Source: Burkholderiaceae bacterium (GTDB taxonomy: Bacteria; Pseudomonadota; Gammaproteobacteria; Burkholderiales; Burkholderiaceae_D). From it: a stretch of DNA of 9,122 nt. This document shows, in pieces, positions 1 through 5,524 of this stretch. Position numbers and translations under genes: made by a program. A model generated the notes under the pieces. It was not told the origin of the DNA. It saw only the letters and a program-made list of their open reading frames with translations, and did not search any database. Each line of letters begins with the position of its first letter. Within the stretch, counting starts at the first letter, position 1. Location of the stretch: contig JAIELO010000013.1 of NCBI GenBank assembly GCA_019752915.1, positions 1 to 9,122 on the forward strand. The letters are read 5' to 3'.

Positions 1-1315
1 GCGTGGTCATGCCGGTGCTGCCGTATTTGGTCGGGTCATTGACCACCGACCAGAATACGCCGGGACGCGAACCGTCACCGGCCGGTGCCGTGTAATGGTC
101 GGACGCGGTGGCGCGGCTCAGCTCCGGCTCGAGACGCAGATCGAGCTTGGCTTTCGGCAGCAGGGTGAACATCTGCGGCAGCTTGGTGTCGAGCACGTCG
201 TTGAGCTGGTGGTACACCGCTTGCACTTGATCTTCCGTTTTGAACGGGTAGAACTTGGCCTGTGCTGCCACCCAGACGGGCAGGCCGGCTGGCGGGCCGT
301 CATAGCCGAGTTTGGGGCCGAGTACGGCGAACTGGGCCTGAATGCGTGCCACTTCCTTTAAACCGATGGCGTGGATTTCCGCCGGTTGCATGCTGGTGGT
401 GGTCGAATCGGCGACGCGCGCCTGATACCATGCCGCGCCATTCGGCAGTTCACCCAGTCCGGTGCTGGTGCGGCAGGCCGGCAGGTAGTCCTGTTCGATG
501 AAGCGTGCCAGACGTTGCAGCGCCGGCAGGACATGCTGGCCTACGGTGTCGCGGTAGGCGAGCGTCAGACTCTGGCGCTCGGCGGCGCTGAAACTGGCGG
601 GCAGTTTGGTGATCGGCGTGTAGAAGATATTGCTTTCAGCTGTATCGCTGAGCAGTTGCTGGAACTGCGGCAGCGCCGATTGCATCAGGGCACGGGGCTG
701 GGTGATGCCGCTACGCATGCCGACGCGCATATTGGCGATGGCCTGATCGATCCACGCCGGCAGCTGACTGATGCGTTTCAGATAAGCCTTGTATTCGGCC
801 ACCGTGGTGAGCGGCTGCGAAGCTTCGCCACCGGCATAGTTGGCCAGCGCGACCGGCACGCTATCCATCTGGGTGATCGGCAGCAGGTGTTCCGGGAACG
901 CTGCCAGAGCCAGCAGGCTGTTCAGTTCGAAGCGCAGGATGTCGTAGTTGATCTGGTCGGCACTGCTCAGGCGTGCGCGCGGGATGGCCTGCAGGCGCTT
1001 GCTGAACTGCTGATACAGCTTGAACTGACGGGCGCGCTGGGCGGGGGCGATGCTCAGGCCCAGCTGGTCGTCGAAGCGGTTGTCGCCGTTTTCCGTGGCC
1101 GAGATGGGATTGAAGCGGGCGTTGGCGTCGTAATACTGATCGGCCAGCGTCAGTAGGGCGCGCTGCGCGGCGGCGTCGCTCTTGGCAGGGGCCGCAGGGG
1201 CGCTGGCGCTCATGCCAGTGCTGCCGGGCTGGTCGGCAGCGTGGCTGACGGGCACGGCGAAGGCCAGTGCGATGGCCGCTGCCAGTGCAGCTTGGGTAAT
1301 GCGGAGTGAGCTCAT
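1..1315 (-). CDS. DUF885-family exported protein (N-terminal part, runs off left edge)
   Basis: The open frame reads from an ATG at 1315-1313 to the window edge, giving 438 codons with no stop; DUF885 proteins are usually about 600 residues, so the C-terminal third is missing. Residues 1-26 form a clear Sec signal peptide: a hydrophobic alanine/leucine core after Arg5 and a VSHA cleavage site before ADQPG. The mature part has typical family features: a 'YYDANARFNPISAT' opening near residues 60-75 and, near residue 395, 'LEPELSRATASDHYTAP' followed by 'DGSRPGVFW'. The HExxPGHH-like motif expected further on, which suggests a metallopeptidase-like fold, lies outside the window. A GGA-rich ribosome site lies about 11 bases upstream of the ATG. 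The protein is probably periplasmic or lipid-free exported; its substrate is unknown. It lies 140 bases downstream of the metal repressor on the same strand, without a convincing terminator between, so read-through is possible. Family assignment is from recalled motifs, not a search. Confidence 0.85.
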   Translation of the reverse strand, partial: MSSLRITQAALAAAIALAFAVPVSHAADQPGSTGMSASAPAAPAKSDAAAQRALLTLADQYYDANARFNPISATENGDNRFDDQLGLSIAPAQRARQFKLYQQFSKRLQAIPRARLSSADQINYDILRFELNSLLALAAFPEHLLPITQMDSVPVALANYAGGEASQPLTTVAEYKAYLKRISQLPAWIDQAIANMRVGMRSGITQPRALMQSALPQFQQLLSDTAESNIFYTPITKLPASFSAAERQSLTLAYRDTVGQHVLPALQRLARFIEQDYLPACRTSTGLGELPNGAAWYQARVADSTTTSMQPAEIHAIGLKEVARIQAQFAVLGPKLGYDGPPAGLPVWVAAQAKFYPFKTEDQVQAVYHQLNDVLDTKLPQMFTLLPKAKLDLRLEPELSRATASDHYTAPAGDGSRPGVFWSVVNDPTKYGSTGMTT

Positions 1316-1455
1316 GTTCTTGTCTTTCCTGATAAGCAGTAACGCCGGCTAGCATAAGCCATCGCCGCCAGTGGCGCGAGGGCTTTGTGCGGGCATCGAC
1401 CTTAGCGCGTCAGCGCCGGTCGGCAGCGCGACCCTGCAATGGCGCCGGACGGCGG
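1316..1455. other. Short intergenic gap, no gene
   Basis: This stretch separates the repressor stop from the start of the DUF885 gene. It holds the ribosome site of the DUF885 gene and, on the minus strand, a possible weak -10 (TATGCT) without a convincing -35. A short CGCC/GGCG hairpin near 1365-1377 has no T tract. No open frame with coding character was seen. Confidence 0.5.
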
Positions 1456-1725
1456 CTACAGATATTTGGTGATTGCTTTGAATTCGCGGATGGTGTCGTC
1501 CGCGCTCTGGGTGCCGGCACGCACCGCATGCTCCAGGCAATGGTCGATATGGTCATGTACCAGGGTTTTCTTGGCGTTACTAACAGCGCTCTCGACCGCT
1601 TGAAGCTGCTGGGCGATATCCAGACAAGCGCGGCCCTCTTCCAGCATCACGATAATACTTTTGAGGTGGCCTTCGGCGCGCTTGAGGCGCTGGATGATGG
1701 CGGGGTGTGAAGTCGGTGTGTTCAT
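1456..1725 (-). CDS. CsoR/RcnR-family metal-responsive transcriptional repressor
   Basis: This 89-residue all-helical protein has the size and pattern of the CsoR/RcnR/FrmR (DUF156) family: 'RLKRAEGHLKSIIVMLE' in helix 1, 'ACLDIAQQLQAVESAV' in helix 2 and 'VHDHIDHCLEHAV' at the end of helix 2. Such repressors are tetramers that release DNA on binding metal, formaldehyde or persulfide. The Cys34, His59 and Cys63 spacing (25 and 4) matches the Cu(I)-binding Cys-His-Cys set of CsoR and is shared with the nickel sensor InrS. His7 and His62 are further possible ligands, so Cu(I), Ni(II) or Co(II) are all possible; the second Cys argues against an RcnR-type site. The ATG at 1725 is preceded by AGGA nine bases away, inside one arm of the operator. 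The gene is divergent from an exported protein that probably forms its regulon, and autoregulation is expected from the operator position. Confidence 0.9.
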   Translation of the reverse strand: MNTPTSHPAIIQRLKRAEGHLKSIIVMLEEGRACLDIAQQLQAVESAVSNAKKTLVHDHIDHCLEHAVRAGTQSADDTIREFKAITKYL

Positions 1726-1731
1726 GGTGGA

Positions 1732-1760
1732 TTGTCCTATCCTGGGGGATAGGATATTAT
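1732..1760 (+). promoter_or_regulatory. Predicted sigma70 promoter for the exported His-rich protein
   Basis: A -35 box TTGTCC (1732-1737, 4 of 6 to consensus) and a -10 box TATTAT (1755-1760, 5 of 6) are separated by exactly 17 bases. The spacer is filled by the inverted repeat at 1735-1754. Transcription would begin near 1767, leaving a leader of about 120 bases before the ATG at 1889. Prediction by eye only. Confidence 0.55.
1735..1754. promoter_or_regulatory. CsoR-family operator: 8-bp inverted repeat with G5 tract
   Basis: TCCTATCC (1735-1742) and GGATAGGA (1747-1754) are perfect inverted arms around TGGG, giving a central GGGGG run at 1744-1748. A G/C tract flanked by A/T-containing inverted arms is the known operator style of the CsoR/RcnR/FrmR family. 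It lies 10-29 bases upstream of the repressor start codon. It overlaps the plus-strand promoter spacer and the predicted start of the repressor transcript, so bound repressor should block both directions. Confidence 0.75.
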
Positions 1761-1783
1761 CGCATTATTTTCCCGGCTGTCGA
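1756..1783 (-). promoter_or_regulatory. Predicted sigma70 promoter of the metal repressor gene
   Basis: Read on the minus strand, TCGACA (1783-1778, 5 of 6 to the -35 consensus) is followed after 16 bases by GATAAT (1761-1756, 5 of 6 to the -10). Transcription would start near 1750, within the operator, giving a leader of about 25 bases. The box overlaps the -10 of the divergent promoter, so the two promoters share DNA. Confidence 0.55.
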
Positions 1784-1888
1784 TGTACAGCGCTGACCGC
1801 TGTGAGCAGGGGATCGAGCGAAGTAAGCCGCCTGCCGCGGCAAGTGGGACGCGCCAGCGTGCCCCGTATTTTGAAGATAGAAGTGAAT

Positions 1889-2620
1889 ATGACGAGCATC
1901 CAATTTTCCGGCCGCCTCCGCGCAGCCTTTGCGTCGCTGCCAGCGCACTGCTTAGGGCTACTGTGCCTGCTGATGCCATGCGCTCAGGCCGCACGGCCGA
2001 TGATCACCGACGATGCGCGCATCACCGATGCCAAATCATGCCAAGTTGAAAGCTGGATCAGGAACAATGCGGACAGCACCGAGTACTGGGCTCTGCCAGC
2101 GTGCAATTTCACGGGCAACCTCGAATTGACAGCCGGTGCCGCCCGCACCCATGCCGGGGCGGAGACCTATCTGTCGGACTTTGTGCTGCAGGGAAAAACT
2201 GTCCTGAAGCCGCTGGAAGCGAATGGCTGGGGTGTCGGCCTGACGGCAGGAACGGACAGTCATCGTCATGGGCACGAGGCCGGACGTGACTGGTATGCCA
2301 CGGTGCCGGCCAGTTTTTCCTTTCAGGATGACCGGGTGCTGCTGCATGCCAATCTGGGCTGGTTGCGTGAGCAGACCCAGCGCACCCGCGCGACCTGGGG
2401 CCTGGGTACAGAAATCGCGCTCGACCAGAACAACTGGCTGATCGCCGAAACCTTCGGGCAGAATCAGGGCAAACCGAATTATCAGCTGGGCTTGCGGCGC
2501 TGGCTGCTACCGGGGCGCGTGCAGATCGACGCTACCTATGGCAAGCGTCTGGGCGGAAACGCCGATGAACACTGGTTCTCGATCGGCTTACGCGTGCTGT
2601 CCGCACCTTTCTTGCCCTAA
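1889..2620 (+). CDS. Exported, probably outer-membrane beta-barrel-like protein with His cluster, metal-regulated
   Basis: The 243-residue product starts at the ATG at 1889, six bases after an AGAAG ribosome site. The frame is open further upstream, but that part overlaps the repressor gene and both promoters. Residues 1-34 form a signal peptide: Arg9 and Arg11, a Leu/Cys-rich core and AQA cleavage before ARPMITDD. The mature 209 residues alternate polar and hydrophobic positions, have many Gly and aromatic residues ('NGWGVGLTAGT', 'VLLHANLGWL', 'YQLGLRRWLL') and end in 'HWFSIGLRVLSAPFLP', as expected of a small outer-membrane barrel. Cys51 and Cys72 could form a disulfide. His125, His127 and His129 lie in a 'SHRHGHE' turn that could bind metal. 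I recall similar unnamed proteins beside metal resistance genes but cannot name a function. Divergence from a CsoR-type repressor suggests a role in copper, nickel or cobalt handling; this is inference. Confidence 0.75.
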   Translation: MTSIQFSGRLRAAFASLPAHCLGLLCLLMPCAQAARPMITDDARITDAKSCQVESWIRNNADSTEYWALPACNFTGNLELTAGAARTHAGAETYLSDFVLQGKTVLKPLEANGWGVGLTAGTDSHRHGHEAGRDWYATVPASFSFQDDRVLLHANLGWLREQTQRTRATWGLGTEIALDQNNWLIAETFGQNQGKPNYQLGLRRWLLPGRVQIDATYGKRLGGNADEHWFSIGLRVLSAPFLP

Positions 2621-2650
2621 GCAAGAGACATTCCGCAGCCAGCGGGTGCG

Positions 2651-2668
2651 CCTGCGCGACCGCGCAGG
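2651..2668. terminator. GC-rich hairpin between convergent genes, possible bidirectional terminator
   Basis: CCTGCGCG (2651-2658) and CGCGCAGG (2661-2668) are perfect inverted arms separated by two bases. The hairpin sits between the plus-strand stop at 2620 and the minus-strand stop at 2687, where a shared terminator would be expected. There is no T tract on either side, so intrinsic termination would be weak or factor-dependent. Confidence 0.35.
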
Positions 2669-2686
2669 GCGTACCGCGTGCCAGCG

Positions 2687-3163
2687 CTAGCCGTGTGCGA
2701 CCAGTTCCAGCGGCAGCGCGGTGGTGAATTTGATCTGTTCCATCGAGAACGCCGAGGACACACCGCTTAGTTGCGCCACCTTGATGAGCTTCTTGTAGAA
2801 GCGGTCATAGCCTTCGATATCGCTGGTAACGACTTTCAGCAGGTAGTCGATGTCGCCGCTCATGCGGTGAAATTCCAGCACTTCCGGCAGCGCCACCACC
2901 GCGGCAGCAAAGCGTGCCAGCCATTTATCGTCATGCTGGCTAGTGCGCACGCTGACGAATACCGTCACCGGCAAGCCCACTTTGCGGCGGTTGACGATGG
3001 CCACGCGGTTCTCCAGATAGCCTTCTTCCTCGAGCCGGCGGATGCGTTTCCAGCACGGCGTGCTGGACAGTCCGATCCGTTCGCTGAGCTGGGCCACCGA
3101 CAGCGTCCCATCGAGCTGCAGGGCGGAGAGAATGGCGTAGTCATAGCGGTCAAGTGGATTCAT
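2687..3163 (-). CDS. Lrp/AsnC-family transcriptional regulator, DecR-like (putative cysteine sensor)
   Basis: This complete 158-residue regulator has a winged helix-turn-helix at residues 4-62 and a RAM ligand/oligomer domain at about 65-145. The DNA-binding part carries 'LSERIGLSSTPCWKRIRRLE', and the C-terminal part has 'PEVLEFHRMSGDIDYLLKV' and 'SMEQIKFTTALPL'. From memory these match E. coli DecR (YbaO) closely (TTPCWKRLKRLE, PEVLGFWRMAGEYDYL, MEQIKYTTSLPI) and fit leucine-responsive Lrp less well. DecR responds to cysteine and activates cysteine-degrading genes. Here the divergent neighbour is a cysteine desulfurase fusion, which fits the same role. AGGA lies nine bases before the ATG at 3163. 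The inverted repeats at 3182-3204 lie close upstream, where autoregulation would be expected. Cys37 beside the recognition helix is conserved in recalled DecR relatives. The ligand is inferred. Confidence 0.88.
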   Translation of the reverse strand: MNPLDRYDYAILSALQLDGTLSVAQLSERIGLSSTPCWKRIRRLEEEGYLENRVAIVNRRKVGLPVTVFVSVRTSQHDDKWLARFAAAVVALPEVLEFHRMSGDIDYLLKVVTSDIEGYDRFYKKLIKVAQLSGVSSAFSMEQIKFTTALPLELVAHG

Positions 3164-3181
3164 TCTTGATATTCCTGATTA

Positions 3182-3204
3182 ATAGCATAAACATGCTATA
3201 TGTT
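3182..3204. promoter_or_regulatory. Overlapping inverted repeats, candidate operator of the DecR-like regulator
   Basis: ATAGCAT (3182-3188) and ATGCTAT (3193-3199) form a 7-bp inverted repeat around AAAC. AACAT (3190-3194) and ATGTT (3200-3204) form a second one around GCTAT, overlapping the first. The AT-rich, partly degenerate palindrome lies 19 bases upstream of the regulator start codon in a divergent promoter region, the usual position for Lrp/AsnC operators. On the minus strand it contains a possible -10 (TATGCT) for the regulator gene. Confidence 0.55.
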
Positions 3205-3251
3205 AGCCGTAAGCGGAGTATTTTAGTACATATGTTTCCCCTGTTTTGAGT

Positions 3252-3258
3252 ATGCTAT
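3252..3258. repeat. Third ATGCTAT half-site upstream of the fusion gene
   Basis: ATGCTAT recurs here, identical to the right arm of the palindrome at 3193-3199. It lies 33 bases before the start codon of the fusion gene and overlaps a possible plus-strand -10 (TATGCT, 3251-3256). No good -35 is visible at 16-18 bases, which would suit an activator-dependent promoter. The distance from the palindrome centre is about 64 bases, close to six helical turns. Confidence 0.4.
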
Positions 3259-3291
3259 GAGGCTTCCAGTGCCCGTTTTCCAGCTCTCATC

Positions 3292-5373
3292 ATGACGACC
3301 GAAATCTACCTTGATGGCAATGCCACCTCCGCCGTATTACCCGCCGCCATCGAGGCAGCGTGTCGCACCATGGGGCAGTTGTACGGGAATCCTAGCAGCA
3401 GCCATGCCAGCGGCCTGAAGGCGAAAGTCATTCTCGATCAGGCGCACCAGTGCGCGCGCCGCCTGCTCGGCGTCGGTGAGGGGCGCCTGATGTTTAATAG
3501 CGGCGCGACCGAAGGCATCCAGACGGCGCTGCTGTCGGCGCTGGTGGCATTGCGCGAGCGCCAGCAACAGGGCGTCGCCATCGGCAGCCTGCTGGTGTAT
3601 GGGGCCACCGAACACAAAGCCGTGCCGGAAGCGCTGGCGCACTGGAATCGCTTACTGGGCCTGAACCTGAGCCTGCACAAGCTGCCGGTGCAGGCCGATG
3701 GCCTGCACGATCTGGCCGCGCTGCGTGCCTGCGTGAGCGAAGCGGCGCTGGTGTGCACCATGGCCGCCAATAACGAAACCGGCGTGATCAGCGATCTGGC
3801 TGCGATCCAGAGCGTGCTCGAGCAGAGCGCTAGCCAGGCTTACTGGCTGGTTGACTGCGTGCAGGCGCTGGGCAAGCTGGACCTGAATCTGGCCGCCACC
3901 CGCATCGACTACGCGCCGTTCTCCGGGCATAAACTGTATGCGCCGAAAGGCATCGGCATGCTGTATGTGCGCGCTGGCGCACCGTTTACCCCCTTGATCG
4001 TGGGCGGTGGACAGGAAAGCGCGCAGCGCTCGGGCACGGAAAACATGGCAGGCATTGCCGCGCTAGGCACCGTGCTGGCAGCGCTGGAGCGCGGTGACAC
4101 CTTCCGCAGCCATGCCGAACTGGAAGACTACCGTCGCCAGCTGGCCGAGGCGCTGCGCGCCGCCTTGCCGGGCGTGCTGTTCAACCATCCGTTCGAGCAC
4201 TCGCTGCCGACCACGCTGAATTTCTCCGTACCGGGACTGAGCAGCCGCGAACTGATGGATGTGTTCGATGCGGCGCAGGTCCGGGTCAGCTCCGGCAGTG
4301 CCTGTTCGGCTGCCAAAGCGGCACCCAGCTATGTGCTCGATGCCATGCAGCTGCCGCTGTGGCGCAGTGCCGGGGCGATCCGCATGTCCTTCGGTCCGCT
4401 GGCCGATGCAGCCATGATTGCCGACGCCTGCGCGCGCATCAGCCGCTGCGGTGCGGCGCTGCGCAGCGCCTGCCTGATCCCATCCGCACAGCCGAACGTG
4501 GCGCATGATGGTCTGCTGCAGCTCGGCGTGGAAGGCGCGTGCAGCTGGCTGCTGCTGGATGCGGCCAGCCGCAGTTGCGTACTGATCGATCCGCTGGCGG
4601 AACACACGGCACGTATCGAAGCGTTTGTGCGTTGCCAGAATTATCGCGTGCAAGCGATCCTGAATACCACGCCAGGGCAGGACAATGGCGAGTTGATCGA
4701 TGCGCTGGGGCGCCACGCCGTCAGTCGCGTCGCGGCCGATGCCTATGGCTGGCCGGAGCTGCCGGAACAGGTGCTGCTGGCCGATGGCCAGCGTGCCGCA
4801 GCGCTGCGCCTGGGCAGCCGGACGCTGGCCTGGTTGGCGGACGGTTCGCAGCGTCACTATCTGCTGGGACAGGCAGAGCAAGGTCAGCTGAGCGCTGCCG
4901 CGCTGCGCTTTGCCTTCAGTACGACGGTCGCTGGCGCCGCAGCGCTGCGGGGACTGACGGGCGAGCAGACCCTGCTGTGCCCGAGCCGCGATGAACAGAA
5001 TCAATTCTGCGTCGCCAGCCAGCACAGCGCACCGTGCGCTACCGGCAGCAGTCTGCAGCTCGATCAGACGGCGCTCGCGCAGTTGCTGCAGGCCCACCCC
5101 GAAGCACGCCTGATCGACGTGCGCGAAGAGTTCGAATTCGCTGCCAGTGCCAAACTGTTGCCGCTGGCCGCGCCGCTCCATAGCGTACCGCTGAGCCGTC
5201 TGACCGAGCATGCGGCGGACTGGCTGAGCGCGCCGCAAGTGCCGCTGGTGTTCATCTGCCGAAGCGGCAACCGCAGCCTGAAAGCTGCGCAATGTCTGCG
5301 TCGCCTTGGCCATCCGGACAGCTACAGCCTGAGTGGCGGACTGGCGCTAGCACCGCTGGCCCAGGCCGCGTAA
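3292..5373 (+). CDS. Three-domain fusion: cysteine desulfurase (NifS/IscS-type), degenerate MBL-like domain, rhodanese
   Basis: The 693-residue product starts at the ATG at 3292, just before the usual NifS opening 'IYLDGNATS'; no clear Shine-Dalgarno is visible. Residues 1-390 are a complete class V aminotransferase-fold cysteine desulfurase: PLP-stacking His108 in ATEHK, Asp188 and Gln191 in VDCVQ, PLP Lys213 or 214 in 'FSGHKLYAPKG' (214 by my count) and catalytic Cys338 in 'SSGSACSAA'. It should convert cysteine to alanine and an enzyme persulfide. Residues 404-580 resemble an ETHE1-like metallo-beta-lactamase fold ('WLLLDAASRSCVLIDPL') but have 'NTTPGQDN' where HxHxDH is expected. Residues 590-690 are a rhodanese with 'RLIDVREEFEF' and active-site Cys656 in CRSGNRS. 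The likely role is cytoplasmic transfer of cysteine sulfur to the rhodanese. It is divergent from a DecR-like regulator and is monocistronic, ending at a strong terminator. The final acceptor is unknown. Confidence 0.9.
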   Translation: MTTEIYLDGNATSAVLPAAIEAACRTMGQLYGNPSSSHASGLKAKVILDQAHQCARRLLGVGEGRLMFNSGATEGIQTALLSALVALRERQQQGVAIGSLLVYGATEHKAVPEALAHWNRLLGLNLSLHKLPVQADGLHDLAALRACVSEAALVCTMAANNETGVISDLAAIQSVLEQSASQAYWLVDCVQALGKLDLNLAATRIDYAPFSGHKLYAPKGIGMLYVRAGAPFTPLIVGGGQESAQRSGTENMAGIAALGTVLAALERGDTFRSHAELEDYRRQLAEALRAALPGVLFNHPFEHSLPTTLNFSVPGLSSRELMDVFDAAQVRVSSGSACSAAKAAPSYVLDAMQLPLWRSAGAIRMSFGPLADAAMIADACARISRCGAALRSACLIPSAQPNVAHDGLLQLGVEGACSWLLLDAASRSCVLIDPLAEHTARIEAFVRCQNYRVQAILNTTPGQDNGELIDALGRHAVSRVAADAYGWPELPEQVLLADGQRAAALRLGSRTLAWLADGSQRHYLLGQAEQGQLSAAALRFAFSTTVAGAAALRGLTGEQTLLCPSRDEQNQFCVASQHSAPCATGSSLQLDQTALAQLLQAHPEARLIDVREEFEFAASAKLLPLAAPLHSVPLSRLTEHAADWLSAPQVPLVFICRSGNRSLKAAQCLRRLGHPDSYSLSGGLALAPLAQAA

Positions 5374-5394
5374 GGCCTTACCTTCTTCCTTTAC

Positions 5395-5420
5395 GGGCCG
5401 CGCAAGCGGCTCTTTTTTTT
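5395..5420 (+). terminator. Intrinsic terminator after the fusion gene
   Basis: GGGCCGC (5395-5401) pairs with GCGGCTC (5406-5412) with one G-U pair, closing a GCAA tetraloop, and is followed by eight T residues (5413-5420). It lies 21 bases after the stop codon. This is a textbook rho-independent terminator and separates the fusion gene from the glucan synthase. Confidence 0.9.
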
Positions 5421-5432
5421 GCGACCTGAACC

Positions 5433-5453
5433 CAGACGGGCTATGTACGTCTG
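5433..5453. repeat. Inverted repeat CAGACG/CGTCTG in the glucan synthase upstream region
   Basis: CAGACG (5433-5438) and CGTCTG (5448-5453) are perfect inverted arms around nine bases. An outer pair, AACC (5429-5432) and GGTT (5464-5467), could extend it with internal unpaired bases. It lies about 70-90 bases upstream of the TTG start. It may be a regulator site or part of a leader fold; no promoter position is clear. Confidence 0.3.
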
Positions 5454-5487
5454 CGCACAGTCGGGTTAGCGCGCCGGGCCTAAGCTG

Positions 5488-5514
5488 GCTATGCCTATTT
5501 TCTCTGTGCATAGC
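5488..5514 (+). promoter_or_regulatory. Hairpin-forming repeat directly before the ribosome site of the glucan synthase
   Basis: GCTATGC (5488-5494) and GCATAGC (5508-5514) form a perfect 7-bp inverted repeat around a 13-base pyrimidine-rich loop. The Shine-Dalgarno GAGGT (5515-5519) begins on the next base and the TTG start follows five bases later. If transcribed, the stem would abut the ribosome site. It could equally be a protein-binding palindrome in the promoter. Confidence 0.4.
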
Positions 5515-5524
5515 GAGGTCGAGT

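Noticed and set aside
371..1156. A 261-codon open frame on the plus strand
   Set aside because: It is the reverse shadow of the DUF885 gene, whose minus-strand reading has a signal peptide and family motifs.
1365..1377. CGCC/GGCG hairpin between the repressor and DUF885 genes as a terminator
   Set aside because: The stem has only four pairs and no T tract on the transcribed strand.
1456..1725. Assignment of the repressor as FrmR (formaldehyde) or RcnR (Ni/Co)
   Set aside because: No formaldehyde dehydrogenase or RcnA gene is adjacent, and Cys63 in place of the RcnR histidine gives a CsoR/InrS-like Cys-His-Cys set, so only the family is claimed.
1661..1888. Upstream extension of the exported protein to an ATG at 1661
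   Set aside because: The extension runs through the repressor gene, its operator and both promoters, and would place the signal peptide in the middle of the protein.
4063..5313. A 416-codon open frame on the minus strand inside the fusion gene
   Set aside because: It is antisense to a gene with clear catalytic motifs, has an Arg/Gln/Ala-rich composition without recognisable domains, and is explained by the high GC content.
3292..5373. Interpretation as a plain iscS or nifS gene
   Set aside because: The frame continues without a stop through two further domains, and no Fe-S assembly or nitrogenase genes are adjacent.
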